Assembly (NCBI RefSeq): GCF_014898155.1
Contig: NZ_CP062938.1
Coordinates: 2,232,001 to 2,296,000, forward strand
Length of the DNA: 64,000 bases
Reading direction: 5' to 3'
DNA from: Bifidobacterium eulemuris
GTDB lineage: Bacteria > Actinomycetota > Actinomycetes > Actinomycetales > Bifidobacteriaceae
Below, one piece after another: positions 8,786 through 17,386 of this stretch. A program made the translations under genes and the position numbers. Below the pieces are notes generated by a model. The model searched no databases and was not told where the DNA came from. It saw only the letters and a program-made list of their open reading frames with translations. The number at the start of each line of letters is the position of its first letter. The first letter of the stretch is position 1.

Positions 8786-10039
8786 ATGAGTTCCAACTAT
8801 TCATCGGGAACCATTACGTTGGAGGAATTGGACGAATTGTCCGCCGGTCATCCTCAAGGGGGATTTCAGCAGAGTTCAGGACAGGTTCGTTTGCTGGATA
8901 GAAGGGGTGCGGGCCATGATCTTGTCGGCGTTCGCCGCGATGGCCGTCTGGTCGCCGCATGCGTCATCGCATATACGCGAGGCCGTTTGGGTGCCGAAGG
9001 TTCCATTTGGTTTGGCCCGATAGGGGACATCACCGATGACGGCGTGCTCGCCGCCATGACGGACGCGATTCGTGATTCCGCGCGCAAGCACGGCGCGGTT
9101 TGTGTGAGTTGCTGGCCGAACACGGTCTATCGCCGCCGTCTTTCCGATGGCACCCCCTGTGGCGCTGCGGACGATGGGCTGATACGCAAATTCCGCTCGC
9201 AGGGGTGGACCCATGGCGGGTTCACCCAAGGTTATGGCATCGTGTGCCGGTGGATGTACGCCAAGGATCTGGCTGGATTCAGCGATGAGGGGGCGTTGCT
9301 CGAAAGCTATGACAAGCGCATGCAATGGAGCGTGAAGCGTTCCCGCTCGATGGGTGTTCGTGTGCGCGAGCTTGATATGGATGAATTGCATGTGTTCGCG
9401 CGGATTGAGCAGCAAACGGCTGAGCGCCGTAATTTCTCCACCCGCGACGAGCGCTATTTCCGGGATTTCAAACAGGCGTTCGGGGATAAAGCCCATTTCA
9501 TGGTCGCTGAGATCCATGTCGACGAGTATCTGGCTGATATGACCGCCAAACGTGACGCCCTGCAGGCCAAGGTTGCGGCGCTGCAGGCGAAGTACGATCA
9601 GCGTCCGACCACGAAGATCTCCCGTCAGCTGGGCGAGGAGACACGCAATCTGACCGCCGCGCAAAAGCGTTTGGACGAAGCCGTCGAACTCGTCGGACAA
9701 GGCGATGTTCTACCCGCGGCCGCGTCTTTGATCGTGGAGCATCCCCAGGAGATGGTGTATCTGTATTCCGGCAGCGTGGAGCGTTACAAGCCTTTCTACG
9801 CTTCGGCGCTGATTCAGCATTGGGCCATGAGCCGTTGTTTGGAACTGGGTATCGCGCGCTATAACTTCTATGGCATTTCGGGTGTGTTCGATGACCCCGA
9901 CGATGAGGGGCGCGGTGTGTTGGAATTCAAGCAGGGATTCAATGGATATGTTTGGGAGATGCCTGGCGAGTTCACGCTTCCTATACGACGGTTGAGATAC
10001 GGTTTCGGACGTATGTTGCGTCGCCTGCTCAGACGGTAA
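8786..10039 (+). CDS. FemABX-type peptidoglycan bridge peptidyltransferase 2
   Basis: Second paralogue, 417 residues from the ATG at 8786. An alternative in-frame ATG at 8774 adds four residues and lies 6 bp past the upstream stop; GGTGAG precedes 8786. It shows the same order: N-terminal GNAT-like domain with GGFQQSSGQVRL, segment SYDKRMQWSVKRSRSMGV, a helical arm rich in KRDALQAKVAALQAKYD, and the C-terminal GVLEFKQGFNGYVWEMPGEF. It shares the RGRLGAEGSIWFGPIGD block with paralogue 3 but not with paralogue 1. Two residues depart from the neighbours (KRMQWSVKRS for KYRRRNVRIA; GYVWEMPGE for GFVEEMPGE), hinting at a different acceptor or amino acid. Confidence 0.87.
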   Translation: MSSNYSSGTITLEELDELSAGHPQGGFQQSSGQVRLLDRRGAGHDLVGVRRDGRLVAACVIAYTRGRLGAEGSIWFGPIGDITDDGVLAAMTDAIRDSARKHGAVCVSCWPNTVYRRRLSDGTPCGAADDGLIRKFRSQGWTHGGFTQGYGIVCRWMYAKDLAGFSDEGALLESYDKRMQWSVKRSRSMGVRVRELDMDELHVFARIEQQTAERRNFSTRDERYFRDFKQAFGDKAHFMVAEIHVDEYLADMTAKRDALQAKVAALQAKYDQRPTTKISRQLGEETRNLTAAQKRLDEAVELVGQGDVLPAAASLIVEHPQEMVYLYSGSVERYKPFYASALIQHWAMSRCLELGIARYNFYGISGVFDDPDDEGRGVLEFKQGFNGYVWEMPGEFTLPIRRLRYGFGRMLRRLLRR

Positions 10040-10081
10040 CGTGATGGATGATGGTTTGCGATTTCGAGAATGGTGAGTGAT

Positions 10082-11341
10082 ATGGCGCAGGAACTAAGTA
10101 TCGGCACGATCAGCCGTCAGGAGCTGGACGCGTTGTCAGAGACCCATCCGTTGGGCAACTTTCAGCAGACCTCATATATGATCGACTTGTCGTCGCGACG
10201 GGCGGATTCCTACGACATCGTGGGCGTGCGTCGTGACGGTGAAGTGGTCGCCGGCTGTTTCATCTCGTACTTGCGTGGTCGTATGGGGCTTGAGGGGTCC
10301 ATCTGGTGCGGACCCATGTGCGATTTTCATGACTTTGAGTTGACCGCGGCGCTGACTGAGGCGATTCGTCGTTCGGCGCGCGGCCATGGCGCGTTGTCGG
10401 TGAGCTGTTGGCCGGATTTCGTATATCAGAGGCATTCCTCGGATGGTTCGTGCGAAGGTGATGCGGATGACGTCTCGTTCGAGTCTTTGCGTCGGCTGGG
10501 CTGGCGGCATGGCGGGTTCACCGTCGGCTATGACAGCATCTGCAATCGTTGGGTGTATGTCAAGGACCTGAACGGTCTGGCGGACGAGAAAGCCTTATTG
10601 GAGTCGTATACGAAGTATCGCCGCAAGAACATCCGCATCGCGAGGGACAGCCACGTGGTGGTCCGGGCTTTGCAGCGCGACGAAATGAGTCTGTTCGTCG
10701 AACTTTGCGCGATGAGTTCGCAGAAGCAGCATTTCGAAGGGCGCTCGGTGGATTACTACGAGAACCTGTACGATGCTTTCGGCGACCAGGTCCAGTTCCT
10801 GGTGGCCGAGCTGCATCTCAACGACTATATATGCGAATGCCGGCGCAAGCTGTCCCAGGAACAGGAAGTGGTGGATTCCATTTGCGCCAAAGGTGACGAG
10901 GCGTCGTTGAGCGACAAGGTGCGCAACCGTCTGGAGGCCAAGCGCAAGGAGGTCGATGGCGCGCGTCGGCGTATCGAAGAAGCTGAGCGTCTGATCGCCG
11001 AGGACGGGGAAGTGGTTCCGGTCGGATGCATCGTGTATCTGCGCCATGCGCGTGAGCTTGTCGGCCTTTCAGCCGGTAACAACGATAAATACGCCAAATT
11101 CTACGGGTCGGCGCTGCTGCATCATTCGATCATGGTGGAAGGCGTCGAACGGGGTATCGGACGGTATAACTTCTATGGCATCACGGGTAACTTCGATACT
11201 GACGATCCCGGATATGGCGTCTATGATTTCAAAACCAGGTTCAATGGTTTTGTGGAGGAGATGCCGGGCGAATTCACTTTGCCGGTGGACAAACTGCGGT
11301 TCGGCGTCAAGGAATTCGCGTCCAAACTGCTGCGTCGCTAG
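10082..11341 (+). CDS. FemABX-type peptidoglycan bridge peptidyltransferase 3
   Basis: Third paralogue, 419 residues from ATG 10082 (GGTGAG upstream; an in-frame ATG at 10070 is an alternative). Domain order is the same: NFQQTSYMIDL near the N-terminus, KYRRKNIRIARDSHV, a charged helical arm (about 245-310) and GVYDFKTRFNGFVEEMPGEFTLPV at the C-terminus. All three genes are closely spaced on one strand and should be one transcript. In bifidobacteria the interpeptide bridge is species-specific and several residues long, so a set of three enzymes fits stepwise addition; the residue each one adds cannot be read from sequence. Confidence 0.88.
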   Translation: MAQELSIGTISRQELDALSETHPLGNFQQTSYMIDLSSRRADSYDIVGVRRDGEVVAGCFISYLRGRMGLEGSIWCGPMCDFHDFELTAALTEAIRRSARGHGALSVSCWPDFVYQRHSSDGSCEGDADDVSFESLRRLGWRHGGFTVGYDSICNRWVYVKDLNGLADEKALLESYTKYRRKNIRIARDSHVVVRALQRDEMSLFVELCAMSSQKQHFEGRSVDYYENLYDAFGDQVQFLVAELHLNDYICECRRKLSQEQEVVDSICAKGDEASLSDKVRNRLEAKRKEVDGARRRIEEAERLIAEDGEVVPVGCIVYLRHARELVGLSAGNNDKYAKFYGSALLHHSIMVEGVERGIGRYNFYGITGNFDTDDPGYGVYDFKTRFNGFVEEMPGEFTLPVDKLRFGVKEFASKLLRR

Positions 11342-11416
11342 CCGTGAATTCATGGGCGCTGGCGTGAATTCACGCGTGTTTCCGCTCCCGGAAACGCCTC
11401 ATTCCGCCTCTGCTGC

Positions 11417-11521
11417 GAGTTTGGTGTGTCGGGCTGCTGAGCCGTGCTCTGCTAAAACGTTTGATTCGTGAGTTTGGTGTGTGAAATCGGCCGTATTCGG
11501 CGAATCCGACACACCAAACTC
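11417..11521. repeat. 105-bp GAGTTTGGTGTGT element, copy 1
   Basis: Starts with GAGTTTGGTGTGT, repeats it directly 53 bp later (11470), and ends with the reverse complement ACACACCAAACTC at 11509-11521. AAAACGTTTGATT lies just before the second copy. Copies of identical length are at 20787-20891 (reverse orientation) and 58692-58796. It sits between the fem cluster and the convergent AEC permease. Confidence 0.9.
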
Positions 11522-11589
11522 GTTGCTCCGTCTTTTGGTCGGGTAGTCGACGGCTGTGTACGGGCCGTCTGGACTGGCAAGAACGCCGT

Positions 11590-12591
11590 CTACACAGGCA
11601 GGAACATGTGCACGACGGTCATCATAACCAGCGAGATGATCGCCGTGACCGACAGCGAGAATCCCGCCAGACGAGCATTGCCGAGCACCTTGTCGGTGAA
11701 CAGCGTGGAGAAGAGCGCGATCGGCGCCAGGCAGCAGATGACCGCGACGGCGCGTGTGGTCGCGTCGAACGGCAGGATGAACCATGCGGCCGCGGCGAAC
11801 AGCAGTCCGAACGGCAGACGCCAGGCGACCACCTCCAGCAGTTCGCGCACGTCATGCCGCGAGTTGGGCAGATCCATCAGCATGCCGACCATGAACATCG
11901 CCACGAAGGCGTTCGCGTTGGACAACGGTTGGCAGACGATCGCGATCCATTCAGGAATCTGCACATTGGCGAGCATCAGCGCGATCATCAGCAGATAGGT
12001 GTCGAACGGCACCGATCCGAAGAAACTGTGGGCGATATTGCGTGCCATCGCGTGGCGGGCCAGCCGGCGCGCGTCGCGGTCCTTCGGCCTTTCATACGGC
12101 AGGGTGGGCGCATCGCCCGCATGCTGCTCGGCGAGCGTTTTACCGGGGCGGATATGCAGCAACTGCTGGGTCATCACATTCGTGCCGGCGGCCACCATCA
12201 CGCAGTTGCCGATGTCGAACATGGCGGCGGGCACCACCGCGCCCGCGCCCCAGAACGCCTGCACCACAGGGAAGCAGAAACATCCGAGGTTGAATCCCGC
12301 GCCGTTGAGCATCAGGAACGCGCGATCGGAGACCTTGCGCCTGCGCGTGGCCGCGAAAATGAACAGCAGCGGAATCAGCGCGCAGAAGAACGAGAACACG
12401 GCGATCCACAGCAGGCTGATATCGTGCGGATTGGTGGCGAAGGAGTAGACGATGGCGCCGGGCAGCACGATGTTGAACTCCGCGGTCTGCAGCACGCGGT
12501 AGTCGCGCGGACCGAACAGTCCGAAACGTTTGAACAGGTATCCCGCGAGGATGATCAACAGCAGACTGGCAGGCTGGATGATGGCGGACAT
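11590..12591 (-). CDS. AEC-family (auxin efflux carrier-like) permease
   Basis: Predicted inner-membrane transporter of the AEC family, whose bacterial members move organic acids such as malate. The 333-residue product begins MSAIIQPASLLLIILAGYLFKRFGLF, the family's first helix with its GYLxxRxG motif. About ten hydrophobic segments follow, split by a charged cytoplasmic loop (about 130-175). The start at 12591 follows GAGGAACCC; the longer open frame upstream is not protein-like. Stands alone, convergent with the fem cluster. Substrate unknown. Confidence 0.82.
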   Translation of the reverse strand: MSAIIQPASLLLIILAGYLFKRFGLFGPRDYRVLQTAEFNIVLPGAIVYSFATNPHDISLLWIAVFSFFCALIPLLFIFAATRRRKVSDRAFLMLNGAGFNLGCFCFPVVQAFWGAGAVVPAAMFDIGNCVMVAAGTNVMTQQLLHIRPGKTLAEQHAGDAPTLPYERPKDRDARRLARHAMARNIAHSFFGSVPFDTYLLMIALMLANVQIPEWIAIVCQPLSNANAFVAMFMVGMLMDLPNSRHDVRELLEVVAWRLPFGLLFAAAAWFILPFDATTRAVAVICCLAPIALFSTLFTDKVLGNARLAGFSLSVTAIISLVMMTVVHMFLPV

Positions 12592-12790
12592 GGGTTCCTC
12601 CACTCTTCGTTCGCTTGGCTCGTGTCGGGAACGCGCGTCGCACGCGGCCTCTCCCACGGTCCGTGCGCGGCGGCTCGGCCGATTCCACGCCATCGCGCGC
12701 CACCGGCATGAAGAAAGTATAGTGTTCGTCGAACGGCGTGTTCGGAATATGCCTAAGTTTGCATTGCGACGGACAACGGCCCCACCGAAG

Positions 12791-12871
12791 TGCGCGAGAT
12801 GGGACTCGAACCCACACGTCAAAGACACAGGAACCTAAATCCTGCGCGGCTACCAATTACGCCACTCGCGC
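12791..12871 (-). tRNA. tRNA-Leu(UAG)
   Basis: Read on the minus strand, acceptor arms GCGCGAG / CTCGCGC enclose a D-arm, an anticodon stem CAGGA/TCCTG with loop TTTAGGT (anticodon TAG, reading CUA), a long variable arm (GTC TTT GAC) and a T-arm with GGTTCGAGTCC. The long variable arm marks a class II tRNA and fits leucine. No encoded CCA. Confidence 0.93.
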
Positions 12872-12942
12872 GAACGCCACAACTGTAGCAAGCCGTCTGC
12901 CCAGAACGGACCTGCGGGGTGCGCGGGCGTCCGGGGCATACG

Positions 12943-12966
12943 AAAAACCCCGGCCGAAACCGGGGT
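12943..12966 (-). terminator. Rho-independent terminator after tRNA-Thr
   Basis: On the minus strand, CCCCGG-TTTC-GG-CCGGGG is followed directly by TTTTT, 6 bp past the tRNA-Thr 3' end. Good stem, tetraloop-like centre and T-run. Confidence 0.85.
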
Positions 12967-12971
12967 AGGGG

Positions 12972-13044
12972 AGCCACTTGACAGAATCGAACTGTCGACC
13001 TGCTCATTACGAGTGAGCCGCTCTACCGACTGAGCTAAAGTGGC
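12972..13044 (-). tRNA. tRNA-Thr(CGU)
   Basis: On the minus strand, acceptor arms GCCACTT / AAGTGGC (5' end at 13044), D-arm TAGCTCAGTCGGTAGAGC, anticodon stem GCTCA/TGAGC with loop CTCGTAA (anticodon CGT, reading ACG), and T-arm AGTTCGATTCT. Length 73, class I. No encoded CCA. Confidence 0.94.
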
Positions 13045-13162
13045 GTGCGGCCCGAGAAGCATTCGCTACTCGCGCACAAAAAGAAAAGTATAGAGGAACC
13101 CGTCGAAAAAGCAAGACGGATTTCTTCGTTGCGCGTGTTGCCCGAGCGGAATGTGGTTTGTG

Positions 13163-13190
13163 TTGTTCTGTCCTCTTTTGTGAGTATCTT
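13163..13190 (+). promoter_or_regulatory. Candidate pgi promoter
   Basis: TTGTTC (13163-13168), a 16-bp spacer, then TATCTT (13185-13190), in the tRNA-pgi gap and about 84 bp before the pgi start. A plausible sigma-70-like match only. Confidence 0.4.
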
Positions 13191-13273
13191 GTGAGATGAA
13201 GCGAAGTGTTGCGGCGTATGCTTTTCGGCGCGCGACCGCATCGCCTTCAGCAATGATGAAAGGAATGGAATTC

Positions 13274-14971
13274 ATGGCCATCAATCCTCCTGTTGACGCC
13301 ACCAAGACCCCCGAATGGGCCGCCCTGCAGAAGCATTACGACGAGCTGCAGAACGAGGGCATCAGCCTCAAGCAGTGGTTCGCCGATGATGAGAACCGCG
13401 TCGACGCGCTGTCCTTCGACGCCGGCGACCTGCACTTCGATCTGTCCAAGAACCTGATCAAGCCCGAAACCCTGAAGCTGTTCGCCGACCTCGCCAAGGC
13501 CGTCAAGCTCGACGAGCGCACCCAGCAGATGTACACCGGCGTGCACATCAACAACACCGAGGACCGCGCCGTGCTGCACACCGCGCTGCGCCGCCCCGCC
13601 ACCGACGCCGGCAAGTTCATCGTCGACGGCCAGGACACCGTCGCCGACGTGCGCGAGGTGCTCGACCGCATCTACGCCTTCGCCGAGCAGGTCCGCTCCG
13701 GCGAATGGGTCGGCGTGACCGGCAAGAAGATCGAAACCGTGGTCAACATCGGCATCGGCGGCTCCGACCTGGGCCCCGTCATGGTGTACGAGGCGCTCAA
13801 GCCCTACGCGGACGCCGGCATCTCCGCCCGCTACATCTCCAACATCGACCCCAACGACCTGGCCGAGAAGACCAAGGGCCTCGACCCGGAGACCACCCTG
13901 TTCATCGTCGTCTCCAAGACCTTCACCACCCTGGAGACCCTGACCAACGCCCGCGAGGCCCGCACTTGGCTGCTTGAGGAGCTCAAGGCCGCCGGCGCCA
14001 TCGACGGCTCCGACGAGCAGAACGCCGATGCCGTCAAGAAGCACTTCGTCGCCGTCTCCACCAACCTGGAGAAGGTCGCCGAGTTCGGCATCGACCCGAA
14101 CAACGCCTTCGGCTTCTGGAACTGGGTCGGCGGCCGTTATTCCGTCGATTCCGCCGTGGGCACCTCCCTCGCCGTGGTGTTCGGTCCGGCCCGCTTCGAG
14201 GAGTTCCTGCACGGCTTCCACGAGATCGACGAGTACTTCGAGAAGACCCCGTTCGAGAGGAACGTAGTCGTGCTGCTCGGCATGCTCAACGTGTGGTACC
14301 GCAACTTCTTCAAGGTCGCCTCGCACGCCGTGCTGCCCTACGACCAGTACCTGCACCGCTTCCCCGCCTACCTGCAGCAGCTGACCATGGAGTCCAACGG
14401 CAAGTCCGTGCGCTGGGACGGCACCCCCGTCACCTGCGAGACCGGCGAGATCTTCTGGGGTGAGCCCGGCACCAACGGCCAGCACGCCTTCTACCAGCTG
14501 ATCCACCAGGGCACCCAGCTCATCCCGGCCGACTTCATCGCGTTCGTGAACACCCCGAACCCGACCAAGGACGGCGACCAGGACGTGCACGAGCTGTTCC
14601 TCGGCAACTACTTCGCGCAGACCAAGGCGCTCGCGTTCGGCAAGACCGCCGACGAGGTGCGCGCCGAGGGCACCGCCGAAGAGATCGTTCCGGCCCGTGT
14701 GTTCACCGGCAACCGCCCGACCACCTCGATCTTCGGCGTGGCGCTGACCCCGTTCGCCGTCGGCGAGCTGATCGCGCTCTACGAGCACATCACCTTCGTC
14801 GAGGGCACCGTGTGGGGCCTGGACTCCTACGACCAGTGGGGCGTCGAGCTGGGCAAGCAGCTCGCCAAGGAGATCACCCCGGCCATCAGCCAGGACGATG
14901 AGGCGCTCGCCGAGCAGGACGCCTCCACCCAGTCCCTGATCAAGTTCTACCGCGCGAACAGGGAGTTCTGA
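13274..14971 (+). CDS. pgi: Glucose-6-phosphate isomerase
   Basis: Interconverts glucose 6-phosphate and fructose 6-phosphate; in bifidobacteria it feeds the fructose-6-phosphate phosphoketolase (bifid) shunt. The 565-residue product has [18 protein letters not shown] (phosphate-binding signature 1), [32 protein letters not shown] and the C-terminal signature [17 protein letters not shown]. All conserved blocks are in order and length is typical. The start at 13274 follows GAAAGGA; an upstream ATG at 13196 would add 26 unrelated residues. Codon use is strongly biased to C-ending codons, as expected for a highly expressed gene. Confidence 0.98.
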   Translation: MAINPPVDATKTPEWAALQKHYDELQNEGISLKQWFADDENRVDALSFDAGDLHFDLSKNLIKPETLKLFADLAKAVKLDERTQQMYTGVHINNTEDRAVLHTALRRPATDAGKFIVDGQDTVADVREVLDRIYAFAEQVRSGEWVGVTGKKIETVVNIGIGGSDLGPVMVYEALKPYADAGISARYISNIDPNDLAEKTKGLDPETTLFIVVSKTFTTLETLTNAREARTWLLEELKAAGAIDGSDEQNADAVKKHFVAVSTNLEKVAEFGIDPNNAFGFWNWVGGRYSVDSAVGTSLAVVFGPARFEEFLHGFHEIDEYFEKTPFERNVVVLLGMLNVWYRNFFKVASHAVLPYDQYLHRFPAYLQQLTMESNGKSVRWDGTPVTCETGEIFWGEPGTNGQHAFYQLIHQGTQLIPADFIAFVNTPNPTKDGDQDVHELFLGNYFAQTKALAFGKTADEVRAEGTAEEIVPARVFTGNRPTTSIFGVALTPFAVGELIALYEHITFVEGTVWGLDSYDQWGVELGKQLAKEITPAISQDDEALAEQDASTQSLIKFYRANREF

Positions 14972-15025
14972 CTAGAGTCAGAACGCTGTGCTTAGCGACG
15001 TGCATGACGCTATCGCTATGCACTG

Positions 15026-15054
15026 CTACGAACAGTTCACTGGACTGTTCGTAG
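15026..15054. terminator. Hairpin downstream of pgi
   Basis: Perfect 11-bp arms CTACGAACAGT / ACTGTTCGTAG with a 7-base loop, 55 bp past the pgi stop. There is no T-run. A second hairpin at 15092-15125 follows, so together they may end the pgi transcript. Confidence 0.45.
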
Positions 15055-15091
15055 GGAGTTCTGATTCAGGCTGTCCGTCTGACTGCACTTA

Positions 15092-15125
15092 GGGGGCGTC
15101 GGTTCCGCGTGGAATCGACGCCCCC
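15092..15125 (+). terminator. GC-rich hairpin, probable pgi terminator
   Basis: Ten-bp perfect arms GGGGGCGTCG / CGACGCCCCC around a 14-base loop, 120 bp past the pgi stop. Only one T follows the stem, so termination strength is uncertain. Confidence 0.5.
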
Positions 15126-15170
15126 TCGGCGTATATGGGTTTGTCGATGGTGATGGGAGGGTGTTTTTCC

Positions 15171-15196
15171 GTTCTTCGCATTTTGGTGTGTATGGG
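15171..15196 (+). repeat. ISL3-like terminal repeat, copy 1
   Basis: GTTCTTCGCATTTTGGTGTG followed by TATGGG. The same 26-bp sequence is at 15695-15720 next to a transposase remnant, and a diverged copy is at 16180-16205. All three point the same way, so they are not the two ends of one intact element. This copy has no transposase attached. Confidence 0.6.
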
Positions 15197-15509
15197 CCGT
15201 GCGGTTTCATTCGTTGTGTGATCGAAAAAGTGAAGGAAACCGCGCGGCTTGTCTCCGAGTCTAGCGCGTTCGATGGCCGTGTCCTGCTCGGCCTTGACAG
15301 ACTGGGGCTGGTTCTGCTGTCTCAACGGCATCTGGATGGTGGCGGGCGTGCCGGCATGTGGCTGATACGAGCTGTGAGCTCGAGGATGCGGACGGAGGGT
15401 CGCGGCTTTGCCCGGGATGCAGCTGGGCCAGCCGGCCGCGGTTCCCGAGAAGCAGGATGCGACATTGCGGGGCCGAGGCTGGCCGAGGGCGGTCGGATTG
15501 CGTCCAACT

Positions 15510-15693
15510 GCGTTAGCGGTAGTGGATTTGGGCCTTTGCGAAACTCGATCTGCGTTAGCGGTAGTGGCCTTATGTCCTACCGCCGAGTATACGTGGCGGA
15601 ATATCAACGACGACGGCGGCTATGACGCCGATACGGCACTACCGCTAACGCAGATCGACATCCGCAGCCCATCAAATCCACTACCGCTAACGC
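15510..15693. repeat. 184-bp GCGTTAGCGGTAGTG element, copy 1
   Basis: Four 15-bp motifs in fixed positions: GCGTTAGCGGTAGTG at 15510 and 15552 (42 bp apart) and its reverse complement at 15637 and 15679 (42 bp apart). A second element with the same 184-bp geometry and diverged motif is at 41482-41665. The flank ATCTGCGTTA / TAACGCAGAT extends the inner hairpin. It abuts the ISL3-like end at 15695. No coding potential that I trust. Confidence 0.9.
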
Positions 15694-15694
15694 G

Positions 15695-15720
15695 GTTCTT
15701 CGCATTTTGGTGTGTATGGG
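15695..15720 (+). repeat. ISL3-like terminal repeat, copy 2
   Basis: Same 26 bp as at 15171-15196. It lies 10 bp beyond the stop of the transposase remnant at 15730, the correct place and direction for the 3' end of that element. Confidence 0.65.
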
Positions 15721-15729
15721 TTGTGTTGG

Positions 15730-15987
15730 TCATAGGTGGTTGAGGATGGTTTGTCTGAAGCCGCCGGTGTGCAGCAGGCTGCGGGTGATGCAGTTGTCGA
15801 GGTTGCGAAACCCCAGGGCGATGCCGCGCAGCGTCTCGAGCCTGCCGTTGATGGCCTCGGTGGGACTGTTGGAACCGTAGAGCCGGTCGAAGAACGCGAG
15901 GACGTCGCCCATGCGGCGTTTGAAGGTGCGGTCCAGCGTGGCGAAATACAACTCCGCCGCCTTCCTATGTTCCTCAAGACTGACCAT
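15730..15987 (-). pseudogene. ISL3-family transposase, C-terminal remnant
   Basis: An 85-codon fragment that reads like the end of an ISL3-type DDE transposase: FFDRLYGSNSPTEAINGRLETLRG followed by IALGFRNLDNCITRSLLHTGGF. The family protein is about 400-430 residues, so roughly the first 80% (including the catalytic Asp residues and zinc-finger/HTH region) is missing. No continuation is visible upstream to 16300. With the same-direction terminal repeats on both sides it marks an old, rearranged insertion site. Confidence 0.8.
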
Positions 15988-16179
15988 TCATGCTTCTTGC
16001 GTCCGGTCTCCGAGAATGTCCGTGGTCCACTACCTTTGAGAAGTGGTCTTCCTCTGAATTTGGCGTCTTTCTCTGAATTCAAGAATCATCCCTGAATTCT
16101 CAAGGAAAGCCAGCGTGTGATGCGTTTTATTAAGGTCTTGAATCGGCTGCTTTCCGAGGTGGGGCATGCTGTTAATTTG

Positions 16180-16205
16180 GCTCTTCGCATTCTGGTGTGT
16201 AAGAG
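16180..16205 (+). repeat. ISL3-like terminal repeat, copy 3 (diverged)
   Basis: GCTCTTCGCATTCTGGTGTG then TAAGAG, about 80% like copies 1 and 2 and in the same direction. It lies about 100 bp before the DUF362 gene. Probably the relic of a second element. Confidence 0.5.
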
Positions 16206-16305
16206 CCTCTTTTAGGAGAGGGGGCGATTGGAATCAAGGTTTGTTATATCGCTGGCGGTATTCTGGATGAGGGAATCACACGTGAAGGTTCGCAAGGAGG
16301 CATGA

Positions 16306-17211
16306 ATGACAGGCACGTATCAGCCCCATATCACCGACTATCCGATGGCGCCGACGGTCTATATGACCCGCGACATCAGTCCCGCCGGACTGATGAAGGC
16401 CTACGAGGCGTTGGGCGCGCGGCCCCGAGGCAAAGTGGCGGTCAAGCTCAGCACCGGCGAGGGCGGCAACACGCATTATCTCGACCCCAACCTCATCAAG
16501 GATCTCGTGCACAAGCTCGACGGCACCATCGTCGAATGCAACACCGCCTACGCGGGCACGCGCGACACCTTCGACGCCCATTGGCAAACCATCAAAGACC
16601 ATGGCTTCCTGGACATCGCGCCCGTCGACATCCAGGACGAGGAGGGCGAGATCACCCTGCCGGTCGAAGGAGGCCGCCGCATCACCGGCGACATCGTCGG
16701 CTCGCATTTCACGAACTACGACTACTACGCCGTGCTCTCGCACTTCAAAGGCCATGTGATGGGCGGATTTGGCGGCGCGCTCAAGAACATCTCCATCGGC
16801 ATCGCCTCGGCGAACGGCAAGAAGCGCATCCACTCCGGCCAGGACGAGATCCTGCCCGACCATTTCAGCGGTGACCAGGACTCGTTCCTCGAGGCGATGG
16901 CCGAGGCATCGTCCGCCGTGTTCAACGCGCTCAAAGGCAATATGCTGTTCATCAACGTGATGAACCACCTGTCCGTGGACTGCGACTGCGACGGCAATCC
17001 GCACGCGCCTCAGATGGGTGATATCGGTATCCTCGCCTCGCTCGACCCGGTCGCCGTCGATCAGGCGTGCGTCGACCAGATCTACCTCTCCGACGACAAC
17101 ACCGGGCCCCTGATCGAACGCATGGAAAGCCGCCACGGCATCCACATCATCGAACACGCGGTCGAACTCGGCTTCGGCAGCCGCGACTACCGCCTCATCG
17201 ACCTCGACTAA
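16306..17211 (+). CDS. DUF362 family protein
   Basis: A 301-residue member of the DUF362 family, whose biochemical role is not established; many members carry an added 4Fe-4S ferredoxin domain, which this one lacks. Recognisable family blocks are VAVKLSTGEGGNTHYLDP near the N-terminus, SHFKGHVMGGFGGALKNISIG (about 145-165), and the Cys-containing VDCDCDGNPHAPQMGDIGILAS (about 225-246). AAGGAGG sits 5-6 bp before ATG 16306. It is followed, after a repeat-filled 175-bp gap, by an ECF S component and a DUF1893 gene in the same direction. A shared function in uptake and handling of one small molecule is inferred, not shown. Confidence 0.82.
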   Translation: MTGTYQPHITDYPMAPTVYMTRDISPAGLMKAYEALGARPRGKVAVKLSTGEGGNTHYLDPNLIKDLVHKLDGTIVECNTAYAGTRDTFDAHWQTIKDHGFLDIAPVDIQDEEGEITLPVEGGRRITGDIVGSHFTNYDYYAVLSHFKGHVMGGFGGALKNISIGIASANGKKRIHSGQDEILPDHFSGDQDSFLEAMAEASSAVFNALKGNMLFINVMNHLSVDCDCDGNPHAPQMGDIGILASLDPVAVDQACVDQIYLSDDNTGPLIERMESRHGIHIIEHAVELGFGSRDYRLIDLD

Positions 17212-17241
17212 CGATCGTGCCGATTGGAATCGCGTTCTCCT

Positions 17242-17332
17242 CTCGTCATCCTGAGCGGAGGCGTAGCCGGAGTCGAAGGATCCCATGGGATGCCTCGACT
17301 CCGCTCGGCATGACGAGTAAGGGACGCTCGGT
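17242..17332. repeat. CTGAGCGGAG-family inverted repeat
   Basis: CGTCATCCTGAGCGGAGG...GGAGTCGAAGGATCCC is followed by GGGATGCCTCGACTCCGCTC and GGCATGACG, an imperfect dyad of the family also seen near 4213, 24150, 25128, 36140, 41305 and 54105. It lies between the DUF362 and ECF genes and may form a hairpin in their common transcript. Confidence 0.85.
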
Positions 17333-17386
17333 ATGACGAGGACGATCCGCTTGACATGACGCAACAACCAGACCAAAGGAATTGAT

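Noticed and set aside
13247..14788. 513-codon minus-strand open frame opposite pgi
   Set aside because: It arises from the C-ending codon bias of pgi; the translation is Val/Gly/Ala-rich and matches no family.
15089..15607. 172-codon minus-strand protein in the IS-remnant region
   Set aside because: It spans an ISL3-like end and part of the 184-bp element; composition is not protein-like.
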